From contig NZ_BLXX01000015.1 of the NCBI RefSeq assembly GCF_014193515.1, positions 23,291 to 87,290 on the forward strand: DNA of 64,000 bases, read 5' to 3'. This stretch comes from Geomonas silvestris. GTDB lineage: Bacteria > Desulfobacterota > Desulfuromonadia > Geobacterales > Geobacteraceae. The stretch's first letter is position 1. Each line of letters starts with the position of its first letter. Shown here piece after piece: positions 45,939 to 55,441 of this stretch. Made by a program: the position numbers and the translations under genes. A model generated the notes under the pieces. It was not told the origin of the DNA. It saw nothing but the letters and a program-made list of their open reading frames with translations, and made no database searches.

Positions 45939-48494
45939 CTATTCCGGTTCGCCACCACCCCCAGCGCAGGCGCCCCCGGCGCCCCCCAGAAGCGAGCTTA
46001 GCAGTTGCCAAAGTTCCCGGTTCTTGTAGGGCTTCGCGACGGCGCCGCGGAAGCCGTAGGCGCGGTGGTCGGCCATGACGGGATCGTTGGAATAACCGCT
46101 CGAAACGATGAGACAGGCGTCGGGATCGTAGGCCAGGATGCGCTGGGCAGCTTCCTTTCCCCCCATCCCGCCGGGGATGGTGAGATCCATCACGATGGCG
46201 TCGAAGGCGTGCCCGGCCTCCTTGGCGGCCTGGTACAGGGAGATCGCCTCGCTGCCGTTTTCGCAGGTGGTCACCTGGTACCCTATGTAGCGCAGCATCT
46301 CCCGGGCCAGGTCGCGGACCAGGGGCTCGTCGTCCATGACCAGGATCGAGCCGCCGGGGTGGCTCACCAGCTCCTGGGGTGGAGGGGAACTGAAGAGGGA
46401 GTGCGTCGGGGCCGAACTGGCCGGAAGGAGCACGGTAAAGGCCGCCCCGTTTCCCGGCTCGGAGGCGACGGAGATGCTCCCGCCGTGCTTTTTGACGATG
46501 GAATAGGCCGAGGCGAGCCCCAGCCCGGTACCGCAGCTCTTGGTGGTGAAGTAGGGATCGAAGATCTTCACCTGGTCCTCGAGGCCGATGCCGCACCCCT
46601 GGTCCGCGCAGCATACCCTGACGTAGTCGCCACCCGGCAGGCCGTAGGGGTTATCCGGCCCGAGGGTCTCGTTGTTGGCGCTCAGGGTCACGATGCCGCC
46701 GCCGGGCATGGCCTGCTTGGCGTTGATGATCAGGTTGTAGATGGCCTGGCCGAGCTGCCCCTCGTCGGCGAGAACCGGGTGCAGCGAGCCCGTCAGGGTA
46801 ACGGACCCCTTCACGTTGGAGCCGCGCAGGGCAAAGGAAACCGCCTCCTCGATGACGAGTTGCAGGGCGACCGGCTTTTTCACCAGATCGCCCCCCCGCG
46901 CGAAGGTGATCAGCTGCCGGGCCAGGTCGGCGGCGCGCACCGAGGCGAGCTCGGCAGTCTGCAGCGGCCCATGCGCGGGATGGTCCTCGGGGATGAACTC
47001 CTGGGCGAAGCTGATCCCCCCCATGATGCCGGCCAGGATGTTGTTGAAGTCGTGTGCGATACCGCCGGCCAAGACCCCCAACGACTCGAGCTTTTCGATC
47101 TTTACCCGCTCGGACTCGAAGCGCCTCCGCTCGGTCACGTCCCTGAAGGTCCACATCCTGCCGTAGCAGTAGCCGTCCCTGGAGATGACTGCCGCGGAGT
47201 AGCGGTCCAGGATCCGGCCGTTTTTCATCTCGATCTCGTCCCGGCTGGATTCCCGCGGGTGATCGTAGAGGTAGAGGACCCGCTTCAGGAAGAGATCCGG
47301 GCAGCGCACCAGTCCCAGGGCGTGCCTGAGCAGGGCGGAGTTGTCCGGCTCGCCGAGCACGCGCTCGGGCACCTCGAACACCTCGAGGAACTGCCGGTTG
47401 TAGAAGGCGATCCGCTTGTCGTTGTCCACCACCAGCACCGCGTCGAGGGTCGCATCGGACTGCGCCTCGAGAAGCGCGGTCTTGAGCCTCAAGGCCTGCT
47501 CGCTTTGGCGCAGGGCCTCTTCGGCCAGCTTGCGCTCGGTGATGTCCTCTCCGGAACCTAAGGCGCCGAGACAGTTACCGGCCTCGTCGCGCAGCACCGA
47601 GTAGGGCCAGACGATCTGGCGCACCCCACCGGTGCGGGTGACAAGCGGGCTCTCCAGGTGGGCCACCTCGGCCGCGCTCCCCGCAGCCATGGTCCTGCGG
47701 TAGATCGCGGCACGCTCGCTCCCCAAGGGCTGGGGGAGGCAGCTGGCAAACCAGTCCCGGCCGAGCAGCTCCTTTTCCTGGTAGCCCAACACCTCGCAGG
47801 CCTTGCGGTTGATGGTGCTGATGTGCCCCTCGGCGTCCAGCGCGACGATCAGCGTCTCCACCGTGTCCAGGTACCCCTGGGCGCGGTCCCGTTCCTGCCG
47901 GGCGGCGGCCTCCGCCTTGCGGCGCTCGTCGAGTTCCCGCTCGAGCGTGGTGATCACGACCCAGAACACCAGGGCGAAGATGAGGGCGCTGAAGGAAAAG
48001 CCGGTGGAGAGATCCAGCAACCGGTCCAGCCCGCTTTTGTACGGGATCACAAGCTGCGGCGACCGGAAGTCGAGGAGCAAAAGCCCGCACACGACCAGGA
48101 CCAGCAACAGGAACATCGCCTGCCGGGTGCGCCCCCTGAAGAAGATCACCGGGTACATGGAGCAGGCGAAGAAATAATAGCCGATACTGCCGCTCGACCC
48201 GGCGTTCAGGAACCAGGCGATGGCGAGCAGCACCAGGGTCAGCAGGTAGAAGCCGACGAAGTGCTGGCTGCCGCGCCAGGAGCGGTAATAGATGAGGAGC
48301 GACGCGGCGCCGTAGAGGACCACGACCAGGTTGAGGTAGGGGGAGAGGTCCTGGATCAGGTTGGTGGGGAGGACCAGAACCAGTGCGACGAAGGAGACCG
48401 TCAGGCAGATCAGACGGAAAAAGCGGACCTCGAGGGAAATCTCGTCAGCTCCGTGTTTCACGAAGGTCCACAGTTTTTCGACGAGCCTGTCCAT
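45939..48494 (-). CDS. Membrane hybrid histidine kinase with PAS domains and receiver
   Basis: An 851-residue kinase. The N terminus has about six transmembrane helices (residues 25-195), an integral-membrane sensor type. Two PAS domains follow (about 205-325 and 345-460), then HisKA with H-box GGIAHDFNNILAG (His481), HATPase (NLIINAKQAMPGGG; CGTGLGLASAYSI) and a C-terminal receiver (ILVMDDEPLVRD, DAIVMDLTIPGGMGG, AKPY). It is divergent from the NtrC-type regulator gene at 48920 across a 425-base region. The ligand is unknown. Confidence 0.93.
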   Translation of the reverse strand: MDRLVEKLWTFVKHGADEISLEVRFFRLICLTVSFVALVLVLPTNLIQDLSPYLNLVVVLYGAASLLIYYRSWRGSQHFVGFYLLTLVLLAIAWFLNAGSSGSIGYYFFACSMYPVIFFRGRTRQAMFLLLVLVVCGLLLLDFRSPQLVIPYKSGLDRLLDLSTGFSFSALIFALVFWVVITTLERELDERRKAEAAARQERDRAQGYLDTVETLIVALDAEGHISTINRKACEVLGYQEKELLGRDWFASCLPQPLGSERAAIYRRTMAAGSAAEVAHLESPLVTRTGGVRQIVWPYSVLRDEAGNCLGALGSGEDITERKLAEEALRQSEQALRLKTALLEAQSDATLDAVLVVDNDKRIAFYNRQFLEVFEVPERVLGEPDNSALLRHALGLVRCPDLFLKRVLYLYDHPRESSRDEIEMKNGRILDRYSAAVISRDGYCYGRMWTFRDVTERRRFESERVKIEKLESLGVLAGGIAHDFNNILAGIMGGISFAQEFIPEDHPAHGPLQTAELASVRAADLARQLITFARGGDLVKKPVALQLVIEEAVSFALRGSNVKGSVTLTGSLHPVLADEGQLGQAIYNLIINAKQAMPGGGIVTLSANNETLGPDNPYGLPGGDYVRVCCADQGCGIGLEDQVKIFDPYFTTKSCGTGLGLASAYSIVKKHGGSISVASEPGNGAAFTVLLPASSAPTHSLFSSPPPQELVSHPGGSILVMDDEPLVRDLAREMLRYIGYQVTTCENGSEAISLYQAAKEAGHAFDAIVMDLTIPGGMGGKEAAQRILAYDPDACLIVSSGYSNDPVMADHRAYGFRGAVAKPYKNRELWQLLSSLLGGAGGACAGGGGEPE

Positions 48495-48919
48495 GGTCCG
48501 CTACCTTCATCGGTCAGTCTAGGGTGCTGGAACGAGTTAGGCGAGACTAACACACTTGTGCGACGGAGTAAACTCTGTAGTAACGTTCTTACGTTTTAAG
48601 AAACTCCACATCGAAGGACTCACGGGACGCTATGGAAACACGGCTATAACAGGCATACCGACGCCGGTCACAGAACGAATGTCACTTCGGGCGGCGTTGT
48701 GACGACATTGCATAGTGCGAAAGTACTTGACAATAATGCTCTAGAAGAAAGATAGTGTCGGATGTATACGTAGGCCCGGCAGCGGCACCCCCGCCAGCCC
48801 CCACGCCCCATCGAGCGCAAGCAGCGTCGGTGCGGCAGCATACCGAGCGTCAGCCGGTAACCTTCTTATTAGTTACAACTCTTGCCGGACGCGGCAGCAG
48901 TCAGAGGTGGCAGCGTAGT
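48495..48919. other. Divergent promoter region of the kinase and NtrC-type regulator genes
   Basis: This 425-base region has no clear gene. A promoter-like pair TTGACA (48727-48732) and GATAGT (48751-48756), with an 18-base spacer, would give the regulator gene a leader of about 160 bases. An in-frame extension of the regulator up to 48755 exists, but its sequence is low-complexity and is not counted as protein. No sigma54 box with correct GG-N10-GC spacing is found. Confidence 0.4.
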
Positions 48920-50299
48920 ATGTATAGCGGACGTGTGATCATTTGCGACGATGAAGTCGAGATTCTGCGGTACTTGAGCAAGATTCTCTCGGCCAAGGGG
49001 CTCGACCTGGAAGTCTTCAGCTCGGGGAGCGCCCTGATGACCTGCCTCGAGAACCGCGGCGCAGACGAGTGCGACCTGCTCCTTTTGGACGTGAAGATGC
49101 CCGACCTGGACGGGATCGAGATCCTGCAGCGCATCAAGGCGCTCAAGCTCGAGATCCCGGTGGTGATCATGACCGCCTACGCCTCGATCAACTCGGCCAT
49201 CGAGGCGATGAAACTGGGCGCCTACGACTACGTAACCAAGCCGTTTCCCAAGGAGAAGATCTTCGGCATCCTGGAGAAGGTGCTGGAGAGAAAGGAGCTC
49301 CTCAAGGAGAACTCGGCCCTCAAGGACGAACTGGGGCATCCGGCGGCGAGCCCGCTCATCTTCGCGAGCCCGAGCTTCACCGAGGTGCACGACATGGCGC
49401 TTCTGGTGGCGCAGAGCGACTCGAACGTGGTGATCCTCGGGGAATCGGGGACCGGCAAGGAGCTGGTGGCAAGCCTCATCCACCAGAACTCCCAGCGCGC
49501 CTCGGAGCGCTTTCTGACCATCAACTGCGCGGCGCTCTCCGACACCCTCCTGGAGAGCCAGCTCTTCGGCCACGTGCGGGGCGCCTTCACCGGCGCCATC
49601 AACCACCAAAAGGGGCTTTTGGACGCGGCCAACAACGGCACCCTCTTCCTCGACGAGGTCGGCGACATGAGCCCCGCCATCCAGGCAAAGCTCCTGAGGG
49701 TCCTCCAGGAGGGGGACTTCATCCCGGTGGGGGACACCAAGGCGAAGACGGTGAACCTCCGCTTTCTGGCCGCCACCAACAAGGACCTCGAGGAGGAGGT
49801 GCGCCAAAAGCGCTTCCGCGAGGACCTCTACTTCCGCCTCAACGTTATTTCGCTCTACCTCCCGCCCTTACGGGAGCGCGCCGAGGACATCGAGCTTTTG
49901 GCCCGGCACTTCCTGAGGAAGTACGCGGCCCGCATGAAGCGCGACATCTCCGACTTCACCCCCGAGGCGCTGCAGCTTTTGACCACCTACAACTGGCCGG
50001 GGAACGTGCGCGAGCTGGAAAATGCCATCGAGCGCGCCGCCATCCTGACCCGCGGGCCGCTGATCCGCCCCGAGACCCTGCCGGTGTGGCGCAGCAACGG
50101 ACTGCCGCCGGTCGCCGAAGCGCCCCGGGCCGCCGAACGGCTGGTCTCCCTGGAGACCATAGAGCGCGAGCACATCCTGCACGTCTTGAAGGCCTCGGGC
50201 AACAACAAGAGCCGCGCCGCGCGGATCCTGGATATCGCCCGGCGCACCCTGGATAGGAAGATCGAGGAGTTCGGGCTCGACGACGTCGGAGCCCTCTGA
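48920..50299 (+). CDS. NtrC-family sigma54-dependent response regulator
   Basis: A 459-residue activator. The receiver domain has Asp57 (LLLLDVKMPDLDG) and conserved Lys in VTKPFPKEK. The AAA+ domain has Walker A GESGTGKE, the sigma54-contact motif GAFTGA and Walker B FLDEVGDM. The C-terminal Fis-type helix-turn-helix is NKSRAARILDIARRTLDRKIE. I chose ATG 48920 over an extension to 48755. The next gene is its likely sensor kinase, with which it overlaps (TGATG). Confidence 0.95.
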   Translation: MYSGRVIICDDEVEILRYLSKILSAKGLDLEVFSSGSALMTCLENRGADECDLLLLDVKMPDLDGIEILQRIKALKLEIPVVIMTAYASINSAIEAMKLGAYDYVTKPFPKEKIFGILEKVLERKELLKENSALKDELGHPAASPLIFASPSFTEVHDMALLVAQSDSNVVILGESGTGKELVASLIHQNSQRASERFLTINCAALSDTLLESQLFGHVRGAFTGAINHQKGLLDAANNGTLFLDEVGDMSPAIQAKLLRVLQEGDFIPVGDTKAKTVNLRFLAATNKDLEEEVRQKRFREDLYFRLNVISLYLPPLRERAEDIELLARHFLRKYAARMKRDISDFTPEALQLLTTYNWPGNVRELENAIERAAILTRGPLIRPETLPVWRSNGLPPVAEAPRAAERLVSLETIEREHILHVLKASGNNKSRAARILDIARRTLDRKIEEFGLDDVGAL

Positions 50300-52305
50300 T
50301 GCCGACCCGCCTCCCCCGCCGCTTCCCGATCCGGGCCAAGCTCACCATCGGCGCCCTGGCCCCGCTCTTCCTCGCCTGCTTCCTCTGCTCCCTCACCGGC
50401 CTCTACCTCATCAAGGCAAAAATCGCCAACCAGGCCCAGGAGAAGGTGCGCACCGACCTTAATTCGGCGCGCGAGGTGTACCAGAACGAACTGGACCGCA
50501 TCGCCGAACTGGTGGACCTCACCTCCGGCAGCCCTTTTGCCGCCACCGCCTTCGCCACCGGCGACCGCCGGGTGATCGCCCAGCTCCTCACCCCCCTGCA
50601 GCAGAAAAAACTCGACATCCTGACCGCCGTCGACGCCCGGGGCCGGGTGCTCTACCGGGCCCACAACCCGGTGAGCGTGGGGGACCGCCCGGAGTGCTAC
50701 TTCGTCCAGCGCGCCCTCTCCGGCTCGGCCGTTACCGGCAGCTGCGTCCTCACCGCCAACCAGCTGGCCGCCGAGAGCCCCGATCTGGCGCGCCGCGCCG
50801 CCATCTCCGTGGTCTCCACCCCGCACGCCAGGCCGCGCGCCGGCACCGAGGAACACTCGGGGATGGTCATGGTCTCCGCCGCTCCGGTGCGCAACGCCTC
50901 GGGCGAGGTGATCGGCGCCTTGTACGGAGCTACCCTCTTGAACAACAACAACCACCTGGTGGACCGGATCAAGCAGATCGTCTACGAGGGGGTGAAGTTC
51001 CACGGCACCGACGTCGGGACCGCCACCATCTTTCTGGGCGACACCCGCATCGCCACCAACGTCATGGCCAGTAACGGCCAGCGCGCCATCGGCACCCGGC
51101 TCTCGGAGGAGGTCTACAACCGGGTGCTCTTGGAGAAGAAGAAGTGGATCGCCCGGGCCTTCGTGGTGAACGACTGGTACTTCACCGCCTACGAGCCGAT
51201 CCTCGGGCTCAAGGGGGAGGCGGTCGGCTCGCTCTACGTGGGGATGCTGGAGAAGCCCTACACCCAGATGCAGAAGAACGTCAACTCCATCCTGTACCTG
51301 GTGCTCTTGGTCACCTCGCTGCTCGGCATCGCCTTCTCAAGCATCATCGGTGCCCTCTTGTCCAGGCCGATCCGTGAGCTGGAGAGCCTGGCGCACCGGG
51401 TGGCCCTGGGCGAGCGCGACCTGCAGATGGAGGAACCGTCAGCCGACGAGGTGGGCGACCTGGCGCGGGCCTTCAACCAGATGACCCGGGCCCTCACCCG
51501 CCAGGAGGCCGAGATCAACCTCTTGCACCGCGGCCTCGAGCTCAAGGTCCAGGAACGCACCGCGGAGCTGAGCGAGAAAAACCGGCAGTTGCTGGAAACC
51601 CAGGCCGATCTGGCGCGCGCCGAGAAGCTCGCCGACCTGGGGATCATGGCAGCCGGCGTGGCCCACGAGATCAATACACCGCTCGCCATCATCCGCGGCA
51701 ACACCGAGGTCCTGGAGATGTGCCTTCCCCCGGAGCACGGCAACCGCGAAGAGGTGGAGATCATCACCCGCCAGACCGAGCGCATGGCGAAGATCGTCGG
51801 GAACCTGCTCGCCTTCGCCCGCCAGAAGTCCCTGGACCGCAGACAGGTCGAGGTGCACGCGGTCTTGGACGACATCCTGGCCCAGATCGGCCACCAGGTC
51901 TCCCTGGAACGGGTCCGGATCGCGCGCGACTACGACCCCGACCTGGGCGCCATCAAGGGAGACGCTGACCAACTGCGCCAGGTGCTCAGCAACCTGATCC
52001 TGAACGCGACCCAGGCGATGCCGGAGGGAGGCACCCTGACGCTCTCCACCAGGTCGCTCGGCCCGGGGGCCGGCTGCAGCATCGACGTGGCCGACACCGG
52101 GTCCGGGATCGCTCCCGAGCACCTGGAGAAGATCTTCACCCCGTTTTTCACCACCAAGGACTCCGGCACCGGCCTCGGTCTCTCGGTCTCCTACGGGATC
52201 ATCAAGGACCACGGCGGCGACATCCAGGTGACCAGTTCCCAGCTGGGAACCCGCTTCCGGATCATCCTCCCCCCCGAGAAGCCGCAATCGGTCATCCTCG
52301 AGTGA
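50299..52305 (+). CDS. Cache-domain sensor histidine kinase
   Basis: A 668-residue kinase, the likely partner of the NtrC-type regulator with which it overlaps (one base). It has a first helix at about residues 15-37 and a periplasmic double-Cache-type sensor (residues about 40-325). A second helix at about 333-355 is followed by HAMP ([19 protein letters not shown]), a coiled coil, and HisKA with [15 protein letters not shown] (His456). The HATPase shows [20 protein letters not shown] and [11 protein letters not shown]. The Cache type usually reads small organic ligands in the periplasm. Confidence 0.94.
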   Translation: MPTRLPRRFPIRAKLTIGALAPLFLACFLCSLTGLYLIKAKIANQAQEKVRTDLNSAREVYQNELDRIAELVDLTSGSPFAATAFATGDRRVIAQLLTPLQQKKLDILTAVDARGRVLYRAHNPVSVGDRPECYFVQRALSGSAVTGSCVLTANQLAAESPDLARRAAISVVSTPHARPRAGTEEHSGMVMVSAAPVRNASGEVIGALYGATLLNNNNHLVDRIKQIVYEGVKFHGTDVGTATIFLGDTRIATNVMASNGQRAIGTRLSEEVYNRVLLEKKKWIARAFVVNDWYFTAYEPILGLKGEAVGSLYVGMLEKPYTQMQKNVNSILYLVLLVTSLLGIAFSSIIGALLSRPIRELESLAHRVALGERDLQMEEPSADEVGDLARAFNQMTRALTRQEAEINLLHRGLELKVQERTAELSEKNRQLLETQADLARAEKLADLGIMAAGVAHEINTPLAIIRGNTEVLEMCLPPEHGNREEVEIITRQTERMAKIVGNLLAFARQKSLDRRQVEVHAVLDDILAQIGHQVSLERVRIARDYDPDLGAIKGDADQLRQVLSNLILNATQAMPEGGTLTLSTRSLGPGAGCSIDVADTGSGIAPEHLEKIFTPFFTTKDSGTGLGLSVSYGIIKDHGGDIQVTSSQLGTRFRIILPPEKPQSVILE

Positions 52306-52398
52306 TTCCGCTTGCAGGGCAGGTCCGGTATGCTACACTACCGGTCGCCGTGCCTCTCATGATTTGAGTTGGCAAAAGAACCAAAGGGAGAGATGCAG

Positions 52399-52803
52399 AT
52401 GTCAATTGCGTGGACCAACGATCTCGCAACCGGAGTAGCAGATATCGACAACCAGCACCGCGAGATCTTCGCCAGGGTAAACCGGCTCTCGGAGGCGTGT
52501 GCCGAAGGGAAAGGAAAGGAAGAGGTTCTCAAACTTCTGAATTTCTTGGAGGATTACGTACGGGAACACTTCGCCGCGGAAGAGAAACTGCAGATTCGCG
52601 AGGGGTATCCGGAGTACGCGGCGCACAAGGCCATGCACGCGCGTTTCATCGCGGACCTGGAGCGGCTGGCCAGCACCTTCCGTGAGGAAGGAGCCACCCT
52701 GTCGCTGGTAATCATGACCAACAAGACCCTGACCGCCTGGCTGGTGCAGCACATCAGCAAGGTGGACATGGAACTCGCCGCCTACCTCAAAGGGGCGGCC
52801 TAG
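52399..52803 (+). CDS. Bacteriohemerythrin
   Basis: A 134-residue O2-binding di-iron protein of the cytoplasm. The iron ligands are visible: His20 in DIDNQHREIF, His and Glu in REHFAAEEKLQ, the pair in YAAHKAMHARF, and the last His in LVQHISKVD. I chose ATG 52399 because GGGAG is at eight bases; ATG 52393 and 52369 are less well placed. It stands in a signalling-rich area and could sense or store oxygen. It is convergent with the 293-residue gene at 52816. Confidence 0.93.
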   Translation: MSIAWTNDLATGVADIDNQHREIFARVNRLSEACAEGKGKEEVLKLLNFLEDYVREHFAAEEKLQIREGYPEYAAHKAMHARFIADLERLASTFREEGATLSLVIMTNKTLTAWLVQHISKVDMELAAYLKGAA

Positions 52804-52815
52804 CGAGCGCTACGC

Positions 52816-53697
52816 TCACTGCTGGGGCGGTTTGGGCCCCGGCGCCCCCTGCTGGCCGCGCTTGTTGCCGTCCCGCCCCCTGCGGTGCCGGGACCGGCGG
52901 TTCTTCTCACCCTGCTTCTGCTGCCCCTGCCCCTGCCCCTGCGCCTGCGCCGGGTTTGCTCCCCCCTTCGCATGCCCCTGCTGTGCCTGGTGGCCCTGGC
53001 CTTTCGCCCCCTGCTCGCGCGGGGGGTGCTCGGCGCGCTGCGGCGACTTCAAGCGGGCGATCAGGTCGCGTGCCCACTCCTGGTCCCCTTCGCAGCACTC
53101 GGAGGCCACATACTGCAGGTCTTCCGGGGTGGTCTTGGAGGACTTGATCCTGAACAGGCGTTCGATGAGCTCCTTGGACCAGTAGTAGTCCCGGATGTAC
53201 TTCTTCCCCTCGATCTCCTCGTAGGTGTACTCGGTGCAGGGAACCACGCTCTTGAGCCACTGCGGGGTGACCTTCAGGCGCGCCGCTGCGGCCGCCTGTT
53301 CGTGGTAGTCCCCCTCGAGTTTGGGGTGCTGCGGCGCCTTCCCCGGTTCGGCGACCTGGGGAGCCGGTGCCGCCTGTAAGAGTTCGGCAAGGTAGCGGGT
53401 CAGGTCCTGCAGGGCCGGCTCGGCCAGCACCTCAAGGGCCAGTTCGGCGCTGTACGCCGCTCCGGAGAGCGAAGCCCTGGCTCCCAGCCAGATCTCGTCG
53501 GCCCCCTCGTGACGTCCGACACTGACCTCCAGGTCGAGCGCCGGATCTTCCAGGCGCCCGAGCTCCTCCTCTTTCATGGTCGCGGCCAACGCCTCGCACA
53601 GGCGCTCGCGCAGCGGGCCGGGGCCGGGCCGGAAGTAGCTGTGTCCGTGCAGTTGCTCTAAGAGAGTGCCAATGGTTGTCGGGGCCTGTGCTGTCAT
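52816..53697 (-). CDS. Hypothetical protein with Gln/Gly-rich basic C-terminal tail
   Basis: A 293-residue protein with no recognised family. Residues about 1-105 form an acidic helical domain (TIGTLLEQLHGHSYFRPGPG, LALEVLAEPALQDLTRYLAEL). Residues about 125-215 form a second domain with YTYEEIEGKKYIRDYYWSKE and SECCEGDQEWARDLIARL. From about 220 the tail is low-complexity (Gln, Gly, Lys, Arg; RRSRHRRGRDGNKRG), suggesting nucleic-acid contact. I chose ATG 53697, with AGGA at eight bases, over ATG 53706. Confidence 0.7.
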   Translation of the reverse strand: MTAQAPTTIGTLLEQLHGHSYFRPGPGPLRERLCEALAATMKEEELGRLEDPALDLEVSVGRHEGADEIWLGARASLSGAAYSAELALEVLAEPALQDLTRYLAELLQAAPAPQVAEPGKAPQHPKLEGDYHEQAAAAARLKVTPQWLKSVVPCTEYTYEEIEGKKYIRDYYWSKELIERLFRIKSSKTTPEDLQYVASECCEGDQEWARDLIARLKSPQRAEHPPREQGAKGQGHQAQQGHAKGGANPAQAQGQGQGQQKQGEKNRRSRHRRGRDGNKRGQQGAPGPKPPQQ

Positions 53698-53840
53698 GAT
53701 CTTCATCCTGTGATTCTACTGATTTGAACGGACCGTTTGCGGCCTTCTACCCTACCACAAGCCGGGGCAAAGTTCATACTAAGTTTTTTGCCGGCTCCCC
53801 GGCAAGCACAGCGGGAGCCAAGAAGCGCTTAGGGCGCCTA

Positions 53841-53872
53841 TAAAAAAAGGGGGCCCGCGCAGGCCCCCGTTT
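53841..53872 (-). terminator. Terminator of the response-regulator transcript
   Basis: GGGGGCC (53849-53855) pairs with GGCCCCC (53862-53868). On the minus strand it is followed by TTTTTTT (complement of 53842-53848). It lies about 200 bases after the stop of the receiver gene at 54067, defining a long 3' region. Confidence 0.75.
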
Positions 53873-53879
53873 CTTTCTG

Positions 53880-54066
53880 CAATATCACATTGCACATCAA
53901 CTACAAAAAATCTCGCAGACACCATTGCACAGCATCACAGGCAAAAAAGTTGAAAAGGTCTGCACATCACACAACTCACCACAGGACGACAGCAGGATCT
54001 CCAACATCACATCAATAGGATCACATCGCACTACATCACAGCATTACATGACATCAGATAACAAGA
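53880..54066 (-). repeat. ATCACA-repeat region, possible 3' UTR or small RNA
   Basis: The 187 bases contain six copies of ATCACA (TGTGAT on the transcribed strand) plus more ACATCA-type near-copies, all in one direction. They lie between the receiver gene stop and the terminator. The region is more AT-rich than its surroundings and has no convincing coding sequence. Direct-repeat orientation excludes CRP-type palindromes. It could be part of a long 3' UTR or a small RNA. Confidence 0.5.
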
Positions 54067-54429
54067 TCAGCATTGCATATCCATGGCACGGTACAGCTGT
54101 GCCGGGAGAAACGGTTTTCTGATGAAACTGGGCAACTCGCCCCCCGAGCCGAGCTCGGAGAGTTCCTGGTGCTTCGCGGTGCCGCTGCAGAAGATGATGC
54201 GGGCCCCTCCGTTTCGGGAGAGGATCTCCCGGGCCGCCTGGACCCCGGACTTGAAGGGGAGATCGATATCCATGATGGTTATGTCGGGGCGGCACTCGAA
54301 AAACCGCTCGACCGCTTCCACACCGTCGGCCGCCTCGGCGACGATCTCGTAGTTCTCACGCTCTATGAGGTAGCGAAGCATGAGTCTGATGTCAGCCGTG
54401 TCATCAACAATAAGGACTCGTCTTTTCAC
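54067..54429 (-). CDS. Receiver-only response regulator
   Basis: A 120-residue CheY-like receiver. It has the acidic pocket VDD near the start, phospho-acceptor Asp54 (ITIMDIDLP), the conserved Ser/Thr region FCSGTAKH and Lys in IRKPF. There is no output domain, so it must act through another protein. I chose GTG 54429 because GGGAGGG lies nine bases upstream, whereas the ATG at 54447 precedes that site. A long ATCACA-rich region and terminator follow. Confidence 0.88.
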   Translation of the reverse strand: MKRRVLIVDDTADIRLMLRYLIERENYEIVAEAADGVEAVERFFECRPDITIMDIDLPFKSGVQAAREILSRNGGARIIFCSGTAKHQELSELGSGGELPSFIRKPFLPAQLYRAMDMQC

Positions 54430-55018
54430 AACGAAGTTCCCTCCCATTCAACTACACATTCACTGACCGACCAGCACACAAGCTTTGCCAGCTACAATGC
54501 CTAAAACATGCCCAAAGTCCTCCAAGAGGCCCGACAACCCGCTCGTTAAGCACAAACGCCAGCGCCCTGCCCGCAGCAGTCTTCGGCAAACTGCGGATAT
54601 CACGACTGATGAGCATCAGCGCCCAAGCGTTCTCATTATTATCTTGCCGGCGTTTATCATGAATAACCGCCGCAAAAGCCCCCGGGTTATCCACCGATCG
54701 GGCCGGCGAAATAACCGCCGGACCGTGAAATAGCCGGATCTGCGCCATGGGGGCCACGAAATTCCGTGTACTGGCGTAAGCTCCGCCTGTACGGTTACGT
54801 AAAATCGCGGCAACGCTGCCGTTTTCGCTCAAGCTCTCCCGGTGCGCACCGAAGAGAGGCCTAGGTGCACGCTCTTTCAGGTGTCCGCGCACCAGGCGGG
54901 CAAAGCGGGTGTCAGGTGCGCCGGGAGTCGGCAACCTTCCGCAGCAGCCCGAATTACCCATCAACTAGTTGCCCGGCCAGTTCGTCGTAACGAACCAGAC
55001 CAGGAGAGGTTCAGATTT
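54430..55018. other. Divergent intergenic region between two receiver genes
   Basis: This 589-base region separates the divergent receiver genes. I see no protein with coding character; a long minus-strand frame has no recognisable motif. A 10-bp palindrome CAACTAGTTG lies at 54962-54971 and a small hairpin GTTCG/CGAAC at 54980-54995, close before the ribosome-binding site of the gene at 55019. I found no riboswitch of the cyclic-di-GMP type. Confidence 0.4.
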
Positions 55019-55414
55019 ATGAGGTGTCTCATCGTCGAAGACAACGACTTTTCACGCGAAGCGCTCAGGCTCTTTCTGGCGGATCAGGGGGAGATCGAGC
55101 AGGCGGTCAACGGGCGCGAGGCGGTGCAGCTATTCCAGCAGGCCCTGGACCAAGGGGCCCCGTTCGACCTGGTCATGCTCGATATCGTCATGCCCGAGAT
55201 GGACGGGCAGCAGGCCCTGAAGCTGATCCGGCAGGCGGAGCGCGAAAAAAGACCTGCCGAGCACAAAGCCGTCATCATCATGACCACCGCCCTCAACTCC
55301 GCCGAGAACATGGAGGAGGCGCTCTGGGAGGGGGACTGCACCGACTACCTCGTCAAGCCGATCGCGCGGGCTGACCTGATGGCGATGCTGCGCAGGTACG
55401 GGGTGAGCAACTAG
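55019..55414 (+). CDS. Receiver-only response regulator (CheY-like)
   Basis: A 131-residue receiver. The acidic residues VEDND come near the start, phospho-acceptor Asp55 sits in LVMLDIVMPEMDG, then the Thr region IIMTTALNS and Lys in LVKPIARADL. A GGAGAGG site precedes the ATG at 55019. A PilZ protein gene follows 27 bases later, so phosphorylation may be linked to cyclic-di-GMP output. Confidence 0.92.
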   Translation: MRCLIVEDNDFSREALRLFLADQGEIEQAVNGREAVQLFQQALDQGAPFDLVMLDIVMPEMDGQQALKLIRQAEREKRPAEHKAVIIMTTALNSAENMEEALWEGDCTDYLVKPIARADLMAMLRRYGVSN

Positions 55415-55441
55415 CCGGGCACTCTTGCGACAGAGGAAGAC

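Noticed and set aside
48695..48716. Sigma54-like promoter near the NtrC-type regulator
   Set aside because: TTGCA is present, but the GG required ten bases before the GC is not at the right place.
48755..48919. N-terminal extension of the NtrC-type regulator
   Set aside because: Pro/Ala/Arg-rich, without conservation pattern. The receiver begins normally at ATG 48920 with a ribosome-binding site.
53880..54066. CRP-type TGTGA-N6-TCACA sites
   Set aside because: All hexamers point the same way; no inverted pair with 6-base spacing was found.
53925..54122. 65-codon plus-strand frame in the ATCACA region
   Set aside because: Composed of repeats, with no ribosome-binding site, and it overlaps the receiver gene on the other strand.
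54452..54964. 170-codon antisense frame in the divergent receiver spacer
   Set aside because: No recognisable domain, no good ribosome-binding site, and non-coding composition.
54840..55018. Cyclic-di-GMP (GEMM) riboswitch before the receiver/PilZ genes
   Set aside because: GC-rich stems are present, but the conserved GEMM core and tetraloop receptor sequences are not seen.
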